64,000 nt of DNA from the NCBI GenBank assembly GCA_944321445.1, contig CALULJ010000007.1, positions 1 to 64,000 of the forward strand. The letters are read 5' to 3'. The translations under genes were made by a program, and so were the position numbers. The notes under the pieces are model-generated. The model worked only from the letters and a program-made list of their open reading frames with translations, was not told the origin of the DNA and did not search any database. This document shows positions 17,287 to 25,801 of this stretch, one piece after another; position 1 is the first letter of the stretch, and every line of letters starts with the position of its first letter. Source of the DNA: an uncultured Collinsella sp. Lineage in GTDB: Bacteria; Actinomycetota; Coriobacteriia; Coriobacteriales; Coriobacteriaceae.

Positions 17287-18245
17287 CGAGGCAAGGGGAA
17301 TGCGCGGGATGTGCACCCGGTTTTGGTGCGGAAAACGCCGTCCCGCATGCACGCCATCGGGATGCCGAGTTTCATCACCATCACTCGCATGCCTCCACAT
17401 CGCATCATTCGGGAGATCATCATCTGCTCGCAATCGAGCATCTGACGGTGTCGTTTGACATGTACGATTCGGATGCTCCGTTCTTTGCAGCCGAGCGCCG
17501 GTCGCACGAGCAGCTTCACGGCCTGTCGCTCTCTGTGCATGAGGGCGAGGTGCTCGCCGTGGTCGGTGCGAGCGGATCGGGAAAGTCGCTGCTCGCCGAT
17601 GCCATTATGGGGCTCTATGAGCCAAATGCGTGCGTGACGGGAACCATCTGGTTCGACGGGGAGCTCATGGATGCTAAGAAGCTGCCACAATTGCGTGGTC
17701 GCGGAATCTCGTTTGTTCCTCAGAGCGTCGAGCATCTCGACCCGCTCATGCGTGTGGGCGACCAGATAATCGGGGCGTGCGCGCGAGCCGATCGAGATCT
17801 TCGCCGGCAACGCATGCGCGCTTTCATGGAAGCATATGGGCTCGATGCTTCTGTGGAGCGAATGTACCCGTATGAGCTTTCGGGGGGGATGGCGCGCCGC
17901 GTGCTGCTCATCTGCGCTCTCATGGACGAGCCGCGCCTCATCGTGGCCGACGAGCCCACACCTGGACTCGATTTGGACATCGCCGTCCATGCAGTTGAGG
18001 ACCTGCGCACATTCGCTGATGGGGGAGGCGGGGTCCTGCTGATCACGCACGATATCGACCTTGCGCTCACGGTTGCCGACCGCGTCGCCGTGTTCCACGG
18101 CGGGACGATTGTGGAAGAGACTTCAGCCTCGAGCTTCGCGTCGCCCGATACGCTGCGCCATCCCTTTTCGCGTGCTCTGTGGCGCGCTATGCCCCAGCAT
18201 GGCTTTGCGGTACCGGATGGCAGCGCGGATGGAGGATGCGCATGA
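17283..18245 (+). CDS. ABC importer ATPase 1 (DppD/NikD type) with His-rich N-terminus
   Basis: This 320-residue ATPase has the Walker A motif VGASGSGKS, the Q-loop in SFVPQSVEHLDP, the signature LSGGMARR, Walker B LIVADEPTPGLD and the switch His in LITHDID. Before the ATPase domain there is an unusual extension: two Cys in CAGC near the start and eleven His among about the first 47 residues, including a run of four. Such stretches bind Ni, Co or Zn in metal-handling proteins, so nickel or cobalt import is favoured, though a peptide importer is not excluded. It overlaps genes on both sides through ATGA, so all five genes form one coupled operon. Confidence 0.87.
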   Translation: MTRQGECAGCAPGFGAENAVPHARHRDAEFHHHHSHASTSHHSGDHHLLAIEHLTVSFDMYDSDAPFFAAERRSHEQLHGLSLSVHEGEVLAVVGASGSGKSLLADAIMGLYEPNACVTGTIWFDGELMDAKKLPQLRGRGISFVPQSVEHLDPLMRVGDQIIGACARADRDLRRQRMRAFMEAYGLDASVERMYPYELSGGMARRVLLICALMDEPRLIVADEPTPGLDLDIAVHAVEDLRTFADGGGGVLLITHDIDLALTVADRVAVFHGGTIVEETSASSFASPDTLRHPFSRALWRAMPQHGFAVPDGSADGGCA

Positions 18246-18886
18246 GTTTGGAAGCTCGGGAGATTTCGTTTGCGTACGACAGGTCGCACCCTTTGCTGGA
18301 TGGGTTTAGCCTTTCTGTTGCAGCGGGGGAGCGCGTGGCGATCGTCGCCTCATCTGGAGCGGGCAAGACGACCTTGTGTCGGATTCTCGCCGGGTATATC
18401 GCGCCGCACGCTGGTTCCGTGCTGGTTGATGGAGCGGATCTGGCTGCCGCCGATCCGCGTTCGCCCCGTCCGGTGCAGCTCATTTGGCAACATCCCGAGC
18501 AAGCGTTCGACCCACGCATGCGCATGGGGCATTCGCTTGCCGAGGGGACGGGGGAGCGCTCGAAAGAACAGGCGCTCGCGCGTGCCTGCACAGACGGGTT
18601 GCTCGATGCGTTCGGCATTCGCTCGGAGTGGCTGAGCCGGTATCCGCACGAGTTGTCCGGAGGCGAGCTCATGCGCTTTTGCATCGCGCGTGCCCTGCTT
18701 GCTCGACCGCGCTACCTGATATGCGATGAGATATCGGCGATGCTCGATGCGGTGACTCAGGCAGAGGTGTGGCATGCGCTGCTCGATTGCGTCGATGGCA
18801 CGGGGCTGGGGCTTGTCATCGTATCGCATGCCCCGGCTCTGCTCGACCAGGTGGCGACGCGCCGCGTGCCGCTTGTACCTGCATAA
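18242..18886 (+). CDS. ABC importer ATPase 2 (DppF/NikE type)
   Basis: The 214-residue protein is the second nucleotide-binding subunit. It has Walker A SSGAGKTT, Q-loop QLIWQHPEQAFDPRMRMG, signature LSGGELMRF, Walker B YLICDEISAMLDAVTQAEVW and the switch His in IVSHA. The CDEISxMLD form resembles NikE-like partners of nickel systems. GGAGGA precedes the ATG at 18242, which overlaps the stop of ATPase 1 by 4 bp; ATG 18236 is a less well spaced alternative. It is shorter than DppF (about 330 residues) because it lacks the C-terminal oligopeptide-type extension. Confidence 0.87.
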   Translation: MSLEAREISFAYDRSHPLLDGFSLSVAAGERVAIVASSGAGKTTLCRILAGYIAPHAGSVLVDGADLAAADPRSPRPVQLIWQHPEQAFDPRMRMGHSLAEGTGERSKEQALARACTDGLLDAFGIRSEWLSRYPHELSGGELMRFCIARALLARPRYLICDEISAMLDAVTQAEVWHALLDCVDGTGLGLVIVSHAPALLDQVATRRVPLVPA

Positions 18887-18940
18887 ACGCTGTTGCACTT
18901 CGCAAGTCCTCCACAACTTCAAAAACTTGGAATTTAGGGC

Positions 18941-18969
18941 TTGCGCGTAACGGGGGTATCCCGTAATAT
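18941..18969 (+). promoter_or_regulatory. Promoter of the first tRNA-Glu
   Basis: TTGCGC (18941-18946), a 17-bp spacer and TAATAT (18964-18969) lie 29 bp before the tRNA. An almost identical promoter precedes the second tRNA pair. Confidence 0.75.
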
Positions 18970-18997
18970 TCTCTCTGCGCAAAGGCGCGACACAGAC

Positions 18998-19074
18998 GGC
19001 CCGTTCGTCTAGCGGTTTAGGACGCCGCCCTCTCAAGGCGGAGATCACCAGTTCGAATCTGGTACGGGCTACCA
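18998..19074 (+). tRNA. tRNA-Glu (anticodon CTC), copy 1
   Basis: The cloverleaf has acceptor GGCCCGT/ACGGGCT (one G-U pair), anticodon stem CCGCC/GGCGG with loop CTCTCAA and CTC as anticodon, T-arm ACCAG-TTCGAAT-CTGGT, discriminator A and encoded CCA at 19072-19074. An identical copy follows at 19350-19426. Confidence 0.95.
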
Positions 19075-19082
19075 AGAACTTC

Positions 19083-19108
19083 AAGGGCTCCTTCGGGAGC
19101 CCTTCTTC
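19083..19108 (+). terminator. Terminator after tRNA-Glu copy 1
   Basis: AAGGGCTCC pairs with GGAGCCCTT around a stable TTCG tetraloop, followed by a T-rich stretch. Confidence 0.85.
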
Positions 19109-19184
19109 ATATGAGTTCAAGGTTGGGGAACGGTCCTAGCTTGCGGCCATCTTTCGTTCGAAAAAAAGTTTTCCAAAAAAGTGC

Positions 19185-19213
19185 TTGCGTATGCGACGGT
19201 CGTACCGTAATAT
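19185..19213 (+). promoter_or_regulatory. Promoter of tRNA-Gln/tRNA-Glu
   Basis: TTGCGT (19185-19190), a 17-bp spacer and TAATAT (19208-19213). The same -10 box and spacer occur before the first tRNA-Glu. Confidence 0.75.
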
Positions 19214-19261
19214 ACTTTCTTGCGCGAAGCGGTCACGCAGAAGCGCAACGGATGCATTCAT

Positions 19262-19335
19262 TGGGATGTCGTCTAATGGCAGGACAGCGGATTCTGGTTC
19301 CGTCAATGGGGGTTCGACTCCCTCCATCCCAGCCA
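19262..19335 (+). tRNA. tRNA-Gln (anticodon CTG)
   Basis: Acceptor TGGGATG (19262-19268) pairs with CATCCCA (19325-19331). The anticodon loop TTCTGGT carries CTG, the discriminator is G and CCA is encoded at 19333-19335. It is co-transcribed with tRNA-Glu copy 2, which starts 15 bp later. Confidence 0.94.
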
Positions 19336-19349
19336 TTCGTCCGTTACAT

Positions 19350-19426
19350 GGCCCGTTCGTCTAGCGGTTTAGGACGCCGCCCTCTCAAGGCGGAGATCAC
19401 CAGTTCGAATCTGGTACGGGCTACCA
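19350..19426 (+). tRNA. tRNA-Glu (anticodon CTC), copy 2
   Basis: Identical over 77 nt to the copy at 18998-19074, and the identity continues into the downstream terminator, so the unit was duplicated recently or is kept identical by gene conversion. CCA is encoded. Confidence 0.95.
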
Positions 19427-19434
19427 AGAACTTC

Positions 19435-19458
19435 AAGGGCTCCTTCGGGAGCCCTTTT
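19435..19458 (+). terminator. Terminator after tRNA-Glu copy 2
   Basis: Same AAGGGCTCC-TTCG-GGAGCCCTT hairpin as after copy 1, followed by TT. Confidence 0.85.
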
Positions 19459-19618
19459 GCATGAACTAATACCTTTAGGGTTTTGCATCGGATTCGTCTG
19501 GAATTATTCCGGATGGGGAGGCGCTCTTCGGCATGCCGCCAAAGAGCCGTACAATAAGGATGTACTTCACATTCCCATGCCGCTCATACGAGGGGCGTTT
19601 CCTGGCTGAGGTGGACCC

Positions 19619-20962
19619 ATGTCGGATTCTTCTCATAAGCTTTCGCAGAAGCCGAAAGTTGCCGCAGAGCCCTCCGGTGGCGATGACCACAAGGGAGCGC
19701 GCCGCGGCGCGATCTTCATCGGCTTCGTGCTCATCCTCTATATCGTGTATCTCGTTGTAACCGGGCAGGTCGCCCAGTTCTGGGAGGCCATGAGCACGGT
19801 CCAGGGCGGATGGCTTGCCCTTGCGTGCCTGAGCATGCTGCTGTATCTCATCTTCGGCATCGCTGCGTATGCCATCGCCGTTTGGCTCGATCCGGCATCT
19901 CCGGTCGGTATCCGTGACCTTATCTCTGTTGAGGCGAGCGGCATCTTCTTCGGTAACCTGACGCCCATGATGATGGGGTCCACCCCGGCACAGATCTACC
20001 GCCTCACGAAGGCGGGGCAGAACGTGGGCGAGGCGGGCGCCATTCAGTTCACGCGTTTCATCGTCTATCAGTTCGGCCTTGTCGCCTGGGGTGCCATCCT
20101 TCTGCTCGCGCGCATGCCGTTCTTTGCCGCTCAGTACGGCGACATCACCTTGCTGTGCATCTTCAGCTTCGGCGGCCACGTGTGCATCCTGCTGGGTATC
20201 TTCGCCGTCGCCCTCATGCCGCGCATGGTCATGCGCGTTGCCCATTGGATTATCCGCACGATGGAGCGCGTGGGCGTGGCGCGCGATAAAACCGCCAGCT
20301 GGCATGAGTTCGTCGACAACGAGGTCATGGCGTTTTCCGAGAAATTCAAGCTCGCAGCGGGCCATTTGAGCTCCATGGCGCTCACGGTCGTCATTACCAT
20401 GCTGCAGCTCGCGTTCTTTTATCTCGTTCCGTACTTCCTCATGCTCTCGTTCGGTCACCACGATGTCGATTTCTTCTCCGTCATGGCGGCGAGCGCGTTC
20501 GTGCAGCTGCTGAGCTCTGCGGTTCCGCTGCCCGGCGGTACCGGCGGTGCCGAGGGCGGTTTCGCGCTGTTCTTGGGCCATTTCTACGGCAGTGCTGCCA
20601 CGGCAGGCTACCTCCTGTGGCGCCTCATCACCTTCATCGCGCCTACGATCCTCGCGGCGCCCCTGTTGGGCTTGAAGAGCTCGCACAATGCGAGCATCCA
20701 CGACCGGTGGGACCGTGCGATCTCCAAATTCGGCCGTGGCAAGAAGAGGTCAAAGCGATCGGCCCATGCCGTTGCCGTAACTGCTTCGTCTGTCGATACG
20801 GCCATCGTCGAGCAACCGAAACTCGATGCTGCCACCGCTCAGAAAAAACGTTCGCGTCCGGTGCGCCATCGCGGTACGCAGGTGCGGCGAACGGCCGATG
20901 GCATCAGTGTTTCGCCTTCAGCTTTGGCCAAAAAGCGGCCTTCGCGGGGTGTTAAGAATTAG
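19619..20962 (+). CDS. LPG-synthase-type/YbhN-family integral membrane protein
   Basis: The 447-residue protein has about seven or eight membrane segments between residues 30 and 355 and matches the LPG_synthase_TM (UPF0104, YbhN/AglD2) family, whose flippase-like domain is found in lysyl-phosphatidylglycerol synthases. The conserved block PLPGGTGGAEGGFALF is present, as is an ASGIFFGNLTPMMMGSTPAQIYRL segment. The cytoplasmic aminoacyl-transfer domain of MprF is absent; instead the C-terminus (about 360-447) is a basic, low-complexity tail rich in Lys, Arg and Ser. Possible roles are lipid or lipid-linked sugar translocation. The ATG at 19619 follows a GAGG-containing site. Confidence 0.75.
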   Translation: MSDSSHKLSQKPKVAAEPSGGDDHKGARRGAIFIGFVLILYIVYLVVTGQVAQFWEAMSTVQGGWLALACLSMLLYLIFGIAAYAIAVWLDPASPVGIRDLISVEASGIFFGNLTPMMMGSTPAQIYRLTKAGQNVGEAGAIQFTRFIVYQFGLVAWGAILLLARMPFFAAQYGDITLLCIFSFGGHVCILLGIFAVALMPRMVMRVAHWIIRTMERVGVARDKTASWHEFVDNEVMAFSEKFKLAAGHLSSMALTVVITMLQLAFFYLVPYFLMLSFGHHDVDFFSVMAASAFVQLLSSAVPLPGGTGGAEGGFALFLGHFYGSAATAGYLLWRLITFIAPTILAAPLLGLKSSHNASIHDRWDRAISKFGRGKKRSKRSAHAVAVTASSVDTAIVEQPKLDAATAQKKRSRPVRHRGTQVRRTADGISVSPSALAKKRPSRGVKN

Positions 20963-21051
20963 TTGAAGTTAACGTGCGCTCCCGTAGCGCGCGTTATCAT
21001 TCTGTACCATCTTTTCGGAATGATTCGTACGATGGTCGAGGAGCGGCGTTC

Positions 21052-22056
21052 ATGATTCAGGTTGTCGGTGCGTGCGCCGCAGGCGCGCTTGCGTTGGGCG
21101 GTATCGGCCTTTCCGCTGTCGGTGGCACGCTCTTCGATTTCGCTTTGAATCCTCGGGCGAAGCGCTCCATCATGGCGCGCATCAACTCAGGTGCCGCTTC
21201 GGGTCTCGATGCGAGCGTATTTGCGGCAGATCCCTTTCGCCAGGAGGCGCTCGCGTGGTTTGAAGAGGCAAAGCGTCCTTCGGAGGTTCCGGCGTTCGAC
21301 CATGGTACCGTGCATGGATGGCATGTGTGGGGGCGAGGCGTCGTCCCAGGCGAAGACGGTCGCCGTTCCAGTGCAAGCACCGATACCGAACATCGCTACC
21401 TCATCATGTGCCATGGCTACAGCGGACGTCCGAGCGACCTGTGCCGTGAGGCGCTTATGGCGCACCGTGCGGGCTATTCAGTCGTTTTGCCCGTTGCGCG
21501 CGGACACGAGGCCAACAGTGACCGCTATGTGGGAATGGGCTGGCTCGATGCGAAAGACTTGCTTCAGTGGATCCAGTTCGTGATCGATTTCGATCCTGAG
21601 GCGCGTATCGCGCTCTACGGCGTGTCCATGGGCGGTGCCGAGGTCATGATGGCATCTGGTCTCGATTTGCCTGCCCAGGTGAAATGTATCGTGGAAGATT
21701 GCGGCTACACCAGCGTGTGGGATGAGTTCGCCGTTCAGATGGGCAACATCATGCACCTGCCGGTGCATCCGCTGTTGGATGCCGCCGATGCCGTATGCCG
21801 CATGCGTGCAGGCTACGGCTTCAAAGAGGCGAGCGCGGTGGCGCAGCTCGCGCATGCTCGCGTTCCTATGCTGTTCCTTCACGGATCCGCCGATACGTTC
21901 GTGCCGTTCTGGATGCTCGACGCTGTATACGAGGCGTGCGCGAGCCCACAGAAGGAAAAGGTGGCGTTCGAGGGTGCCGGACACGGTGCCAGCAGCCACG
22001 CTCAGCCGGAGCGGTACTGGCAAACCGTGAGCGGGTTCCTCTCGCGCCACCTGTGA
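21052..22056 (+). CDS. Membrane-anchored alpha/beta hydrolase
   Basis: The 334-residue protein begins with a hydrophobic segment (about 2-28), likely a signal anchor, followed by an alpha/beta hydrolase fold. The nucleophile Ser192 lies in YGVSMGGAE, Asp281 in LHGSADTFVP, and His311 in GAGHGA, so the catalytic triad is complete. CHGYSGRPSD is the oxyanion-hole region. It is similar to the family often annotated as YqkD- or FrsA-like hydrolases of unknown substrate. GAGGAG is seven bases before the ATG at 21052; an upstream in-frame start at 20974 lacks a ribosome site. Confidence 0.8.
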   Translation: MIQVVGACAAGALALGGIGLSAVGGTLFDFALNPRAKRSIMARINSGAASGLDASVFAADPFRQEALAWFEEAKRPSEVPAFDHGTVHGWHVWGRGVVPGEDGRRSSASTDTEHRYLIMCHGYSGRPSDLCREALMAHRAGYSVVLPVARGHEANSDRYVGMGWLDAKDLLQWIQFVIDFDPEARIALYGVSMGGAEVMMASGLDLPAQVKCIVEDCGYTSVWDEFAVQMGNIMHLPVHPLLDAADAVCRMRAGYGFKEASAVAQLAHARVPMLFLHGSADTFVPFWMLDAVYEACASPQKEKVAFEGAGHGASSHAQPERYWQTVSGFLSRHL

Positions 22057-22113
22057 GGCAACAGTCCAGGATGACGCCCGCGCGTCCTTGCGCCCCATGG
22101 GCGCTACGGCGCG

Positions 22114-24993
22114 TTATGCGATATCGGTCTTGAGCGCCTCGACAACACTGGATGCACGGCATTGGTGCAGCGCGTATGCCACGCTGATAAGGATGATGAC
22201 GAGGATCATGAGAATCGATATCCCGACGTTTGCCCAGGGCACCTCAAGCTCATACGAGATGTACGAGAGCTCCATTGCCCGGGTGAGCAGCAGCGCCACG
22301 ACTGCCGAGAGCACTGCTCCGACGGCGAGCCCGCGCAGCGCATAGCTTGCGCACTCGTAAGCGATCATGTATCCGAACGCCCTATCTCCCATACCGATCG
22401 ACTTGAGCACCGCGAACTCGCGACGGCGCAGGATCAGTGAGTTCGTGAGCGTGTTGAACACGTTGGCGATAGCGATGAGCCCACAGATCACGGTGAAGCA
22501 GTAGATGAATGTCTGGACCGTTTGCGACATCAGGCGGTTTTGCTGGACCGTCTGCGCGATGTTGTTGAAGCTGAAGCTCAGATCGGGGAAGGTGCTCGCA
22601 AGGCCCTCAAAGGTGTCCTGTGCCTTCCCGGCGGCCTCTGCAGACCCTCCAGTTGCATAGGCAATGGTGGAAGATCCATTGCCGAGCGTGCGCGCGAGCG
22701 AGATTGCGGACGCGGGCATCACGAGGCTCAGGGTGCTGGAGAACGTGTCGATTCCCGCAGGTGCGCTGTCAGCCATAGCGCCGACCTCGATGGCGGAATC
22801 TGACTCAACCGCTTCCTCTACGGGCACGTAGCGCTCCGCACCATCGGGTCCCGAGTACCAAACGCTCGGCTCTCCCTGATCGTTGTCGACGATGCCGCCG
22901 GGCATCAGGTTTTCGTCCTCCTTGAACGTTACCACGCGGACAGACCCGGTGTTAGCAAGCGGGCTATAGCTCACGTAGTTGCCGTCTTCTTGTCCGTTGT
23001 ACCGGTTGAGGGCGATTGCTTCCGGGTGCGAAGCGCTGCAGAACTGCCGGGTCGAGAGTCCGAGTTCATCGATGTAGGCGCGCCATGTCGTATCGTCAAC
23101 GAAATAGATGTAGATGGGTGCTGCCCAGCTACCGTCGTTGAGCTGCGTACCGAAAAAGCGGTTCGCATCTCCAGATACCATGCTCGCCGGGATGAGCGTA
23201 TCGGCATAGTAGGAGATGGAGTATCCCAAAGGGGTCGCGTCCACGGCGCTGTTTGCGGCCGCGTAAAGGTCGTCGACCGCATCGAGCATCCTTGTGCTGT
23301 CGATGTCGCCTTCCGCGTCTATGAGGGCCCCCTGTTCGCCTTCTCTTGTGGTGGGAAAGACCGACACTTCAAGATCGACGCCGTTCGCCGTGTTGACAGA
23401 AGTGGTCGTGGCATAGTCGAGCACGCCGCCGATGAGTCCGGCAACGATGAGCAGCGTGACCGAGACGGCGAGCGCGGCAATGGTCACACGGGCCTTGGAG
23501 GCGGCACGCGTGAGATTGCGGTGTGCGATGAACCCCGGGATTCCGAAGAGCCGTGCGGCGACCCCATGCGGTCGCGCGTCCATCCGCGTGTGGCGCGCCC
23601 TGCTCATGGAGCTGCGGGCAAGACGCCTGCGCGCGCTTCGGGTGAGCCGCACATCTTGCGTCCTACGGATGGCGTCGACGGCAGAGACGCGGCTCGCGCG
23701 CCGTGCGGGAATCCAGGCGCTCACCAGTACGGTGGCCAAGGACAACAGGGCGGCAAGCGCAAGGAGCGGTAAGCTCACGGTGACTTGGGCGGCAACCCCG
23801 TAAGCATCGACGTTGAACATGTACGCGAGCCCCGATCCGGTGAGCGCGAAAACCGCTACGCATCCCAAGATGCCCAGAACGATACCGGCAGGGATGCCGA
23901 TTGCAGAAAGGATCAGCGCCTCGGTGAGGACGGTGCGGCGCAGTTGCCGCTTGCTCGCGCCAAGGGACGCCAACAGGCCGAACATCTGGGTACGCTCGGA
24001 GACCGAGATGGCAAACGCGTTGTAGACGAGCGAGATGCCCGCAACGATGATCACCGCTGCCAATATTCCTGCCATCATGTAGAGCGTGGTCCAGATATCC
24101 GCATCGTTGGTGGCTCCTTGCCAGCGAAGCAGGGAATTATGGGTGGATGCCCCGCCAGTTGCCTGGGAGCTGTTGGCAAGTTCTTGTGCCAACGGATCGG
24201 CGTCATGCGGGTTATGTACCGTGATGAGCGAGTAGACGCAGGTCGCTTCGGCACCGTCTGTCGCCGCTTTCTCGACGCAGCCGCTCTCCGGATAGACAAA
24301 GAAGCAGGTGCCCTCCATGGCGCTCGTGCTTCGCAGGCCGTAGGCATAGTAGAACCCGACGACGGTAAGGTCGAGTGTGCCCAGGTTCGCCTCGTAGCTA
24401 TCGGAGATTTCCTCGTCTACACCACCGATGCTGGACGATGAGAGGGAAACATAGGTCCCATCGCTCGTCGTTATCGTGCGCGTACCCAACTGAACAGAAA
24501 GGTGACTGCCGATATCGAGTGCGCCCTCAGTGGCGATGCCGCATGGCTGAAGCGTGGCACCTTGCAGGTAGTGGGGGAGAACGACTTCTCCTGCCGCCTG
24601 CGGCGCGTGACCGTCGGTGATCTTCTGCATGGTCACGATGTTTTCGCCATCGGGGTTTTGCGGCCATGTCTTGATGAACTGGTACGGCCCGTAGCTCTTC
24701 GCGTTCTCTTCGCCCATGCTCACGGAGCCCAGTTCCACCACTTCGATGTGACGGTCGATACGGCCGTCTGCGGCTATGGTTTCGAGTCCCTCCTCGTTGA
24801 GGCCGATCGCCTCCACCTGCCAGGTTCCCTCGTCTGCTGCCGTGCGCTCGCGCAGCATGGTCGTCATGCTCACCACGCTCGTGAACACCGCGGTGATGAG
24901 GGCGCATGAGAGCGCGATGCCTATGATGGACACGGCGGTGCGCGTGCGGTTGCGCTTAAGGGAGCGGATGGCGAAGCGCGTGAAGACGCTCAC
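22114..24993 (-). CDS. FtsX/MacB-type ABC exporter permease
   Basis: The 959-residue protein has two FtsX-like halves. A first membrane segment (about 18-42) is followed by a large extracytoplasmic domain up to about 300, three segments at about 310-430, a fifth at about 495-520, a second extracytoplasmic domain to about 800 and three C-terminal segments. It starts at a GTG (24991-24993) preceded by GAGGAGG and only two bases after the stop of its ATPase, so the two are coupled. Homologous pairs with an adjacent two-component system commonly remove antimicrobial peptides or act on the envelope. No substrate can be read from the sequence. Confidence 0.85.
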   Translation of the reverse strand: MSVFTRFAIRSLKRNRTRTAVSIIGIALSCALITAVFTSVVSMTTMLRERTAADEGTWQVEAIGLNEEGLETIAADGRIDRHIEVVELGSVSMGEENAKSYGPYQFIKTWPQNPDGENIVTMQKITDGHAPQAAGEVVLPHYLQGATLQPCGIATEGALDIGSHLSVQLGTRTITTSDGTYVSLSSSSIGGVDEEISDSYEANLGTLDLTVVGFYYAYGLRSTSAMEGTCFFVYPESGCVEKAATDGAEATCVYSLITVHNPHDADPLAQELANSSQATGGASTHNSLLRWQGATNDADIWTTLYMMAGILAAVIIVAGISLVYNAFAISVSERTQMFGLLASLGASKRQLRRTVLTEALILSAIGIPAGIVLGILGCVAVFALTGSGLAYMFNVDAYGVAAQVTVSLPLLALAALLSLATVLVSAWIPARRASRVSAVDAIRRTQDVRLTRSARRRLARSSMSRARHTRMDARPHGVAARLFGIPGFIAHRNLTRAASKARVTIAALAVSVTLLIVAGLIGGVLDYATTTSVNTANGVDLEVSVFPTTREGEQGALIDAEGDIDSTRMLDAVDDLYAAANSAVDATPLGYSISYYADTLIPASMVSGDANRFFGTQLNDGSWAAPIYIYFVDDTTWRAYIDELGLSTRQFCSASHPEAIALNRYNGQEDGNYVSYSPLANTGSVRVVTFKEDENLMPGGIVDNDQGEPSVWYSGPDGAERYVPVEEAVESDSAIEVGAMADSAPAGIDTFSSTLSLVMPASAISLARTLGNGSSTIAYATGGSAEAAGKAQDTFEGLASTFPDLSFSFNNIAQTVQQNRLMSQTVQTFIYCFTVICGLIAIANVFNTLTNSLILRRREFAVLKSIGMGDRAFGYMIAYECASYALRGLAVGAVLSAVVALLLTRAMELSYISYELEVPWANVGISILMILVIILISVAYALHQCRASSVVEALKTDIA

Positions 24994-24995
24994 GG

Positions 24996-25676
24996 CTACC
25001 GCCTCCTCTCGTCGCGCACGAGGCGGCCGTCCTCGATGGCGATGACGCGGTCTGCCATGAGGGCGACGTTCTCGTCATGGGTGATCACGACAAGCGTTTG
25101 GCCGAGCTCGCGGTTGGAGCGACGCAGGAGCGTCATGATCTCGGCGGAGTTTTTCGAGTCGAGGTTTCCGGTGGGCTCATCGGCGAGCACCACCGCCGGC
25201 GCATTCATGAGGGCGCGCCCGATGGCTACGCGCTGCTGCTGCCCGCCGGAGAGCTGATTGGGCAGGCTGTGCTCGCGTCCGCGCAGCCCGAGGGCGCCCA
25301 GCAGCATGTCGAGACGTCTGGTGTTCGGCTCGCGACCATCCATGAGCGCGGGCAGCGTCATGTTCTCCACGACGTCGAGCACGGGTACGAGATTGTAGAA
25401 CTGGTAGACGAGTCCGACTTCACGGCGGCGAAACACGGCGAGCTCCTCGTCGCTCCTCGCGAAGACGTCCTGGTCCTGTAGGCGCACTGTGCCCGACGTG
25501 GGGCGGTCCACGCCGCCCATGAGGTGCAGCAGCGTCGACTTGCCCGAGCCCGAGCTGCCGATGATGGCGACGAACTCGCCGGTAGCTACCTCGAAGCTCA
25601 CGTCGTCCAGCGCGCGCACGGCGGTGTCGCCTGTGCCGTACACCTTGGTGAGGTGCTCGACGGAAAGGATGTTCAT
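24996..25676 (-). CDS. ABC exporter ATPase (LolD/MacB/BceA type)
   Basis: The 226-residue ATPase starts MNILSVEHLTKVYG and has Walker A IIGSSGSGKST, Q-loop LVYQFYNLVP, signature LSGGQQQRVAIGRAL, Walker B AVVLADEPTGNLDS and switch His in VITHDE. The GNLDS D-loop and compact length are typical of ATPases that partner FtsX-type permeases. AGGAG precedes the ATG at 25674-25676. It is followed by the permease after two bases. The two-component genes lie upstream on the same strand, separated by about 125 bp. Confidence 0.92.
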   Translation of the reverse strand: MNILSVEHLTKVYGTGDTAVRALDDVSFEVATGEFVAIIGSSGSGKSTLLHLMGGVDRPTSGTVRLQDQDVFARSDEELAVFRRREVGLVYQFYNLVPVLDVVENMTLPALMDGREPNTRRLDMLLGALGLRGREHSLPNQLSGGQQQRVAIGRALMNAPAVVLADEPTGNLDSKNSAEIMTLLRRSNRELGQTLVVITHDENVALMADRVIAIEDGRLVRDERRR

Positions 25677-25801
25677 GGGTGCTCCTTGCGTCTGCGTTGA
25701 TATGTCACCAACGATACTGCACGCGTGGCCTTTCACGGGCATGACGGCAACGTGACAGTATCGTCACGCTTCAGGCCGCATTCGGCGGGGCTCTGCAAAC
25801 G

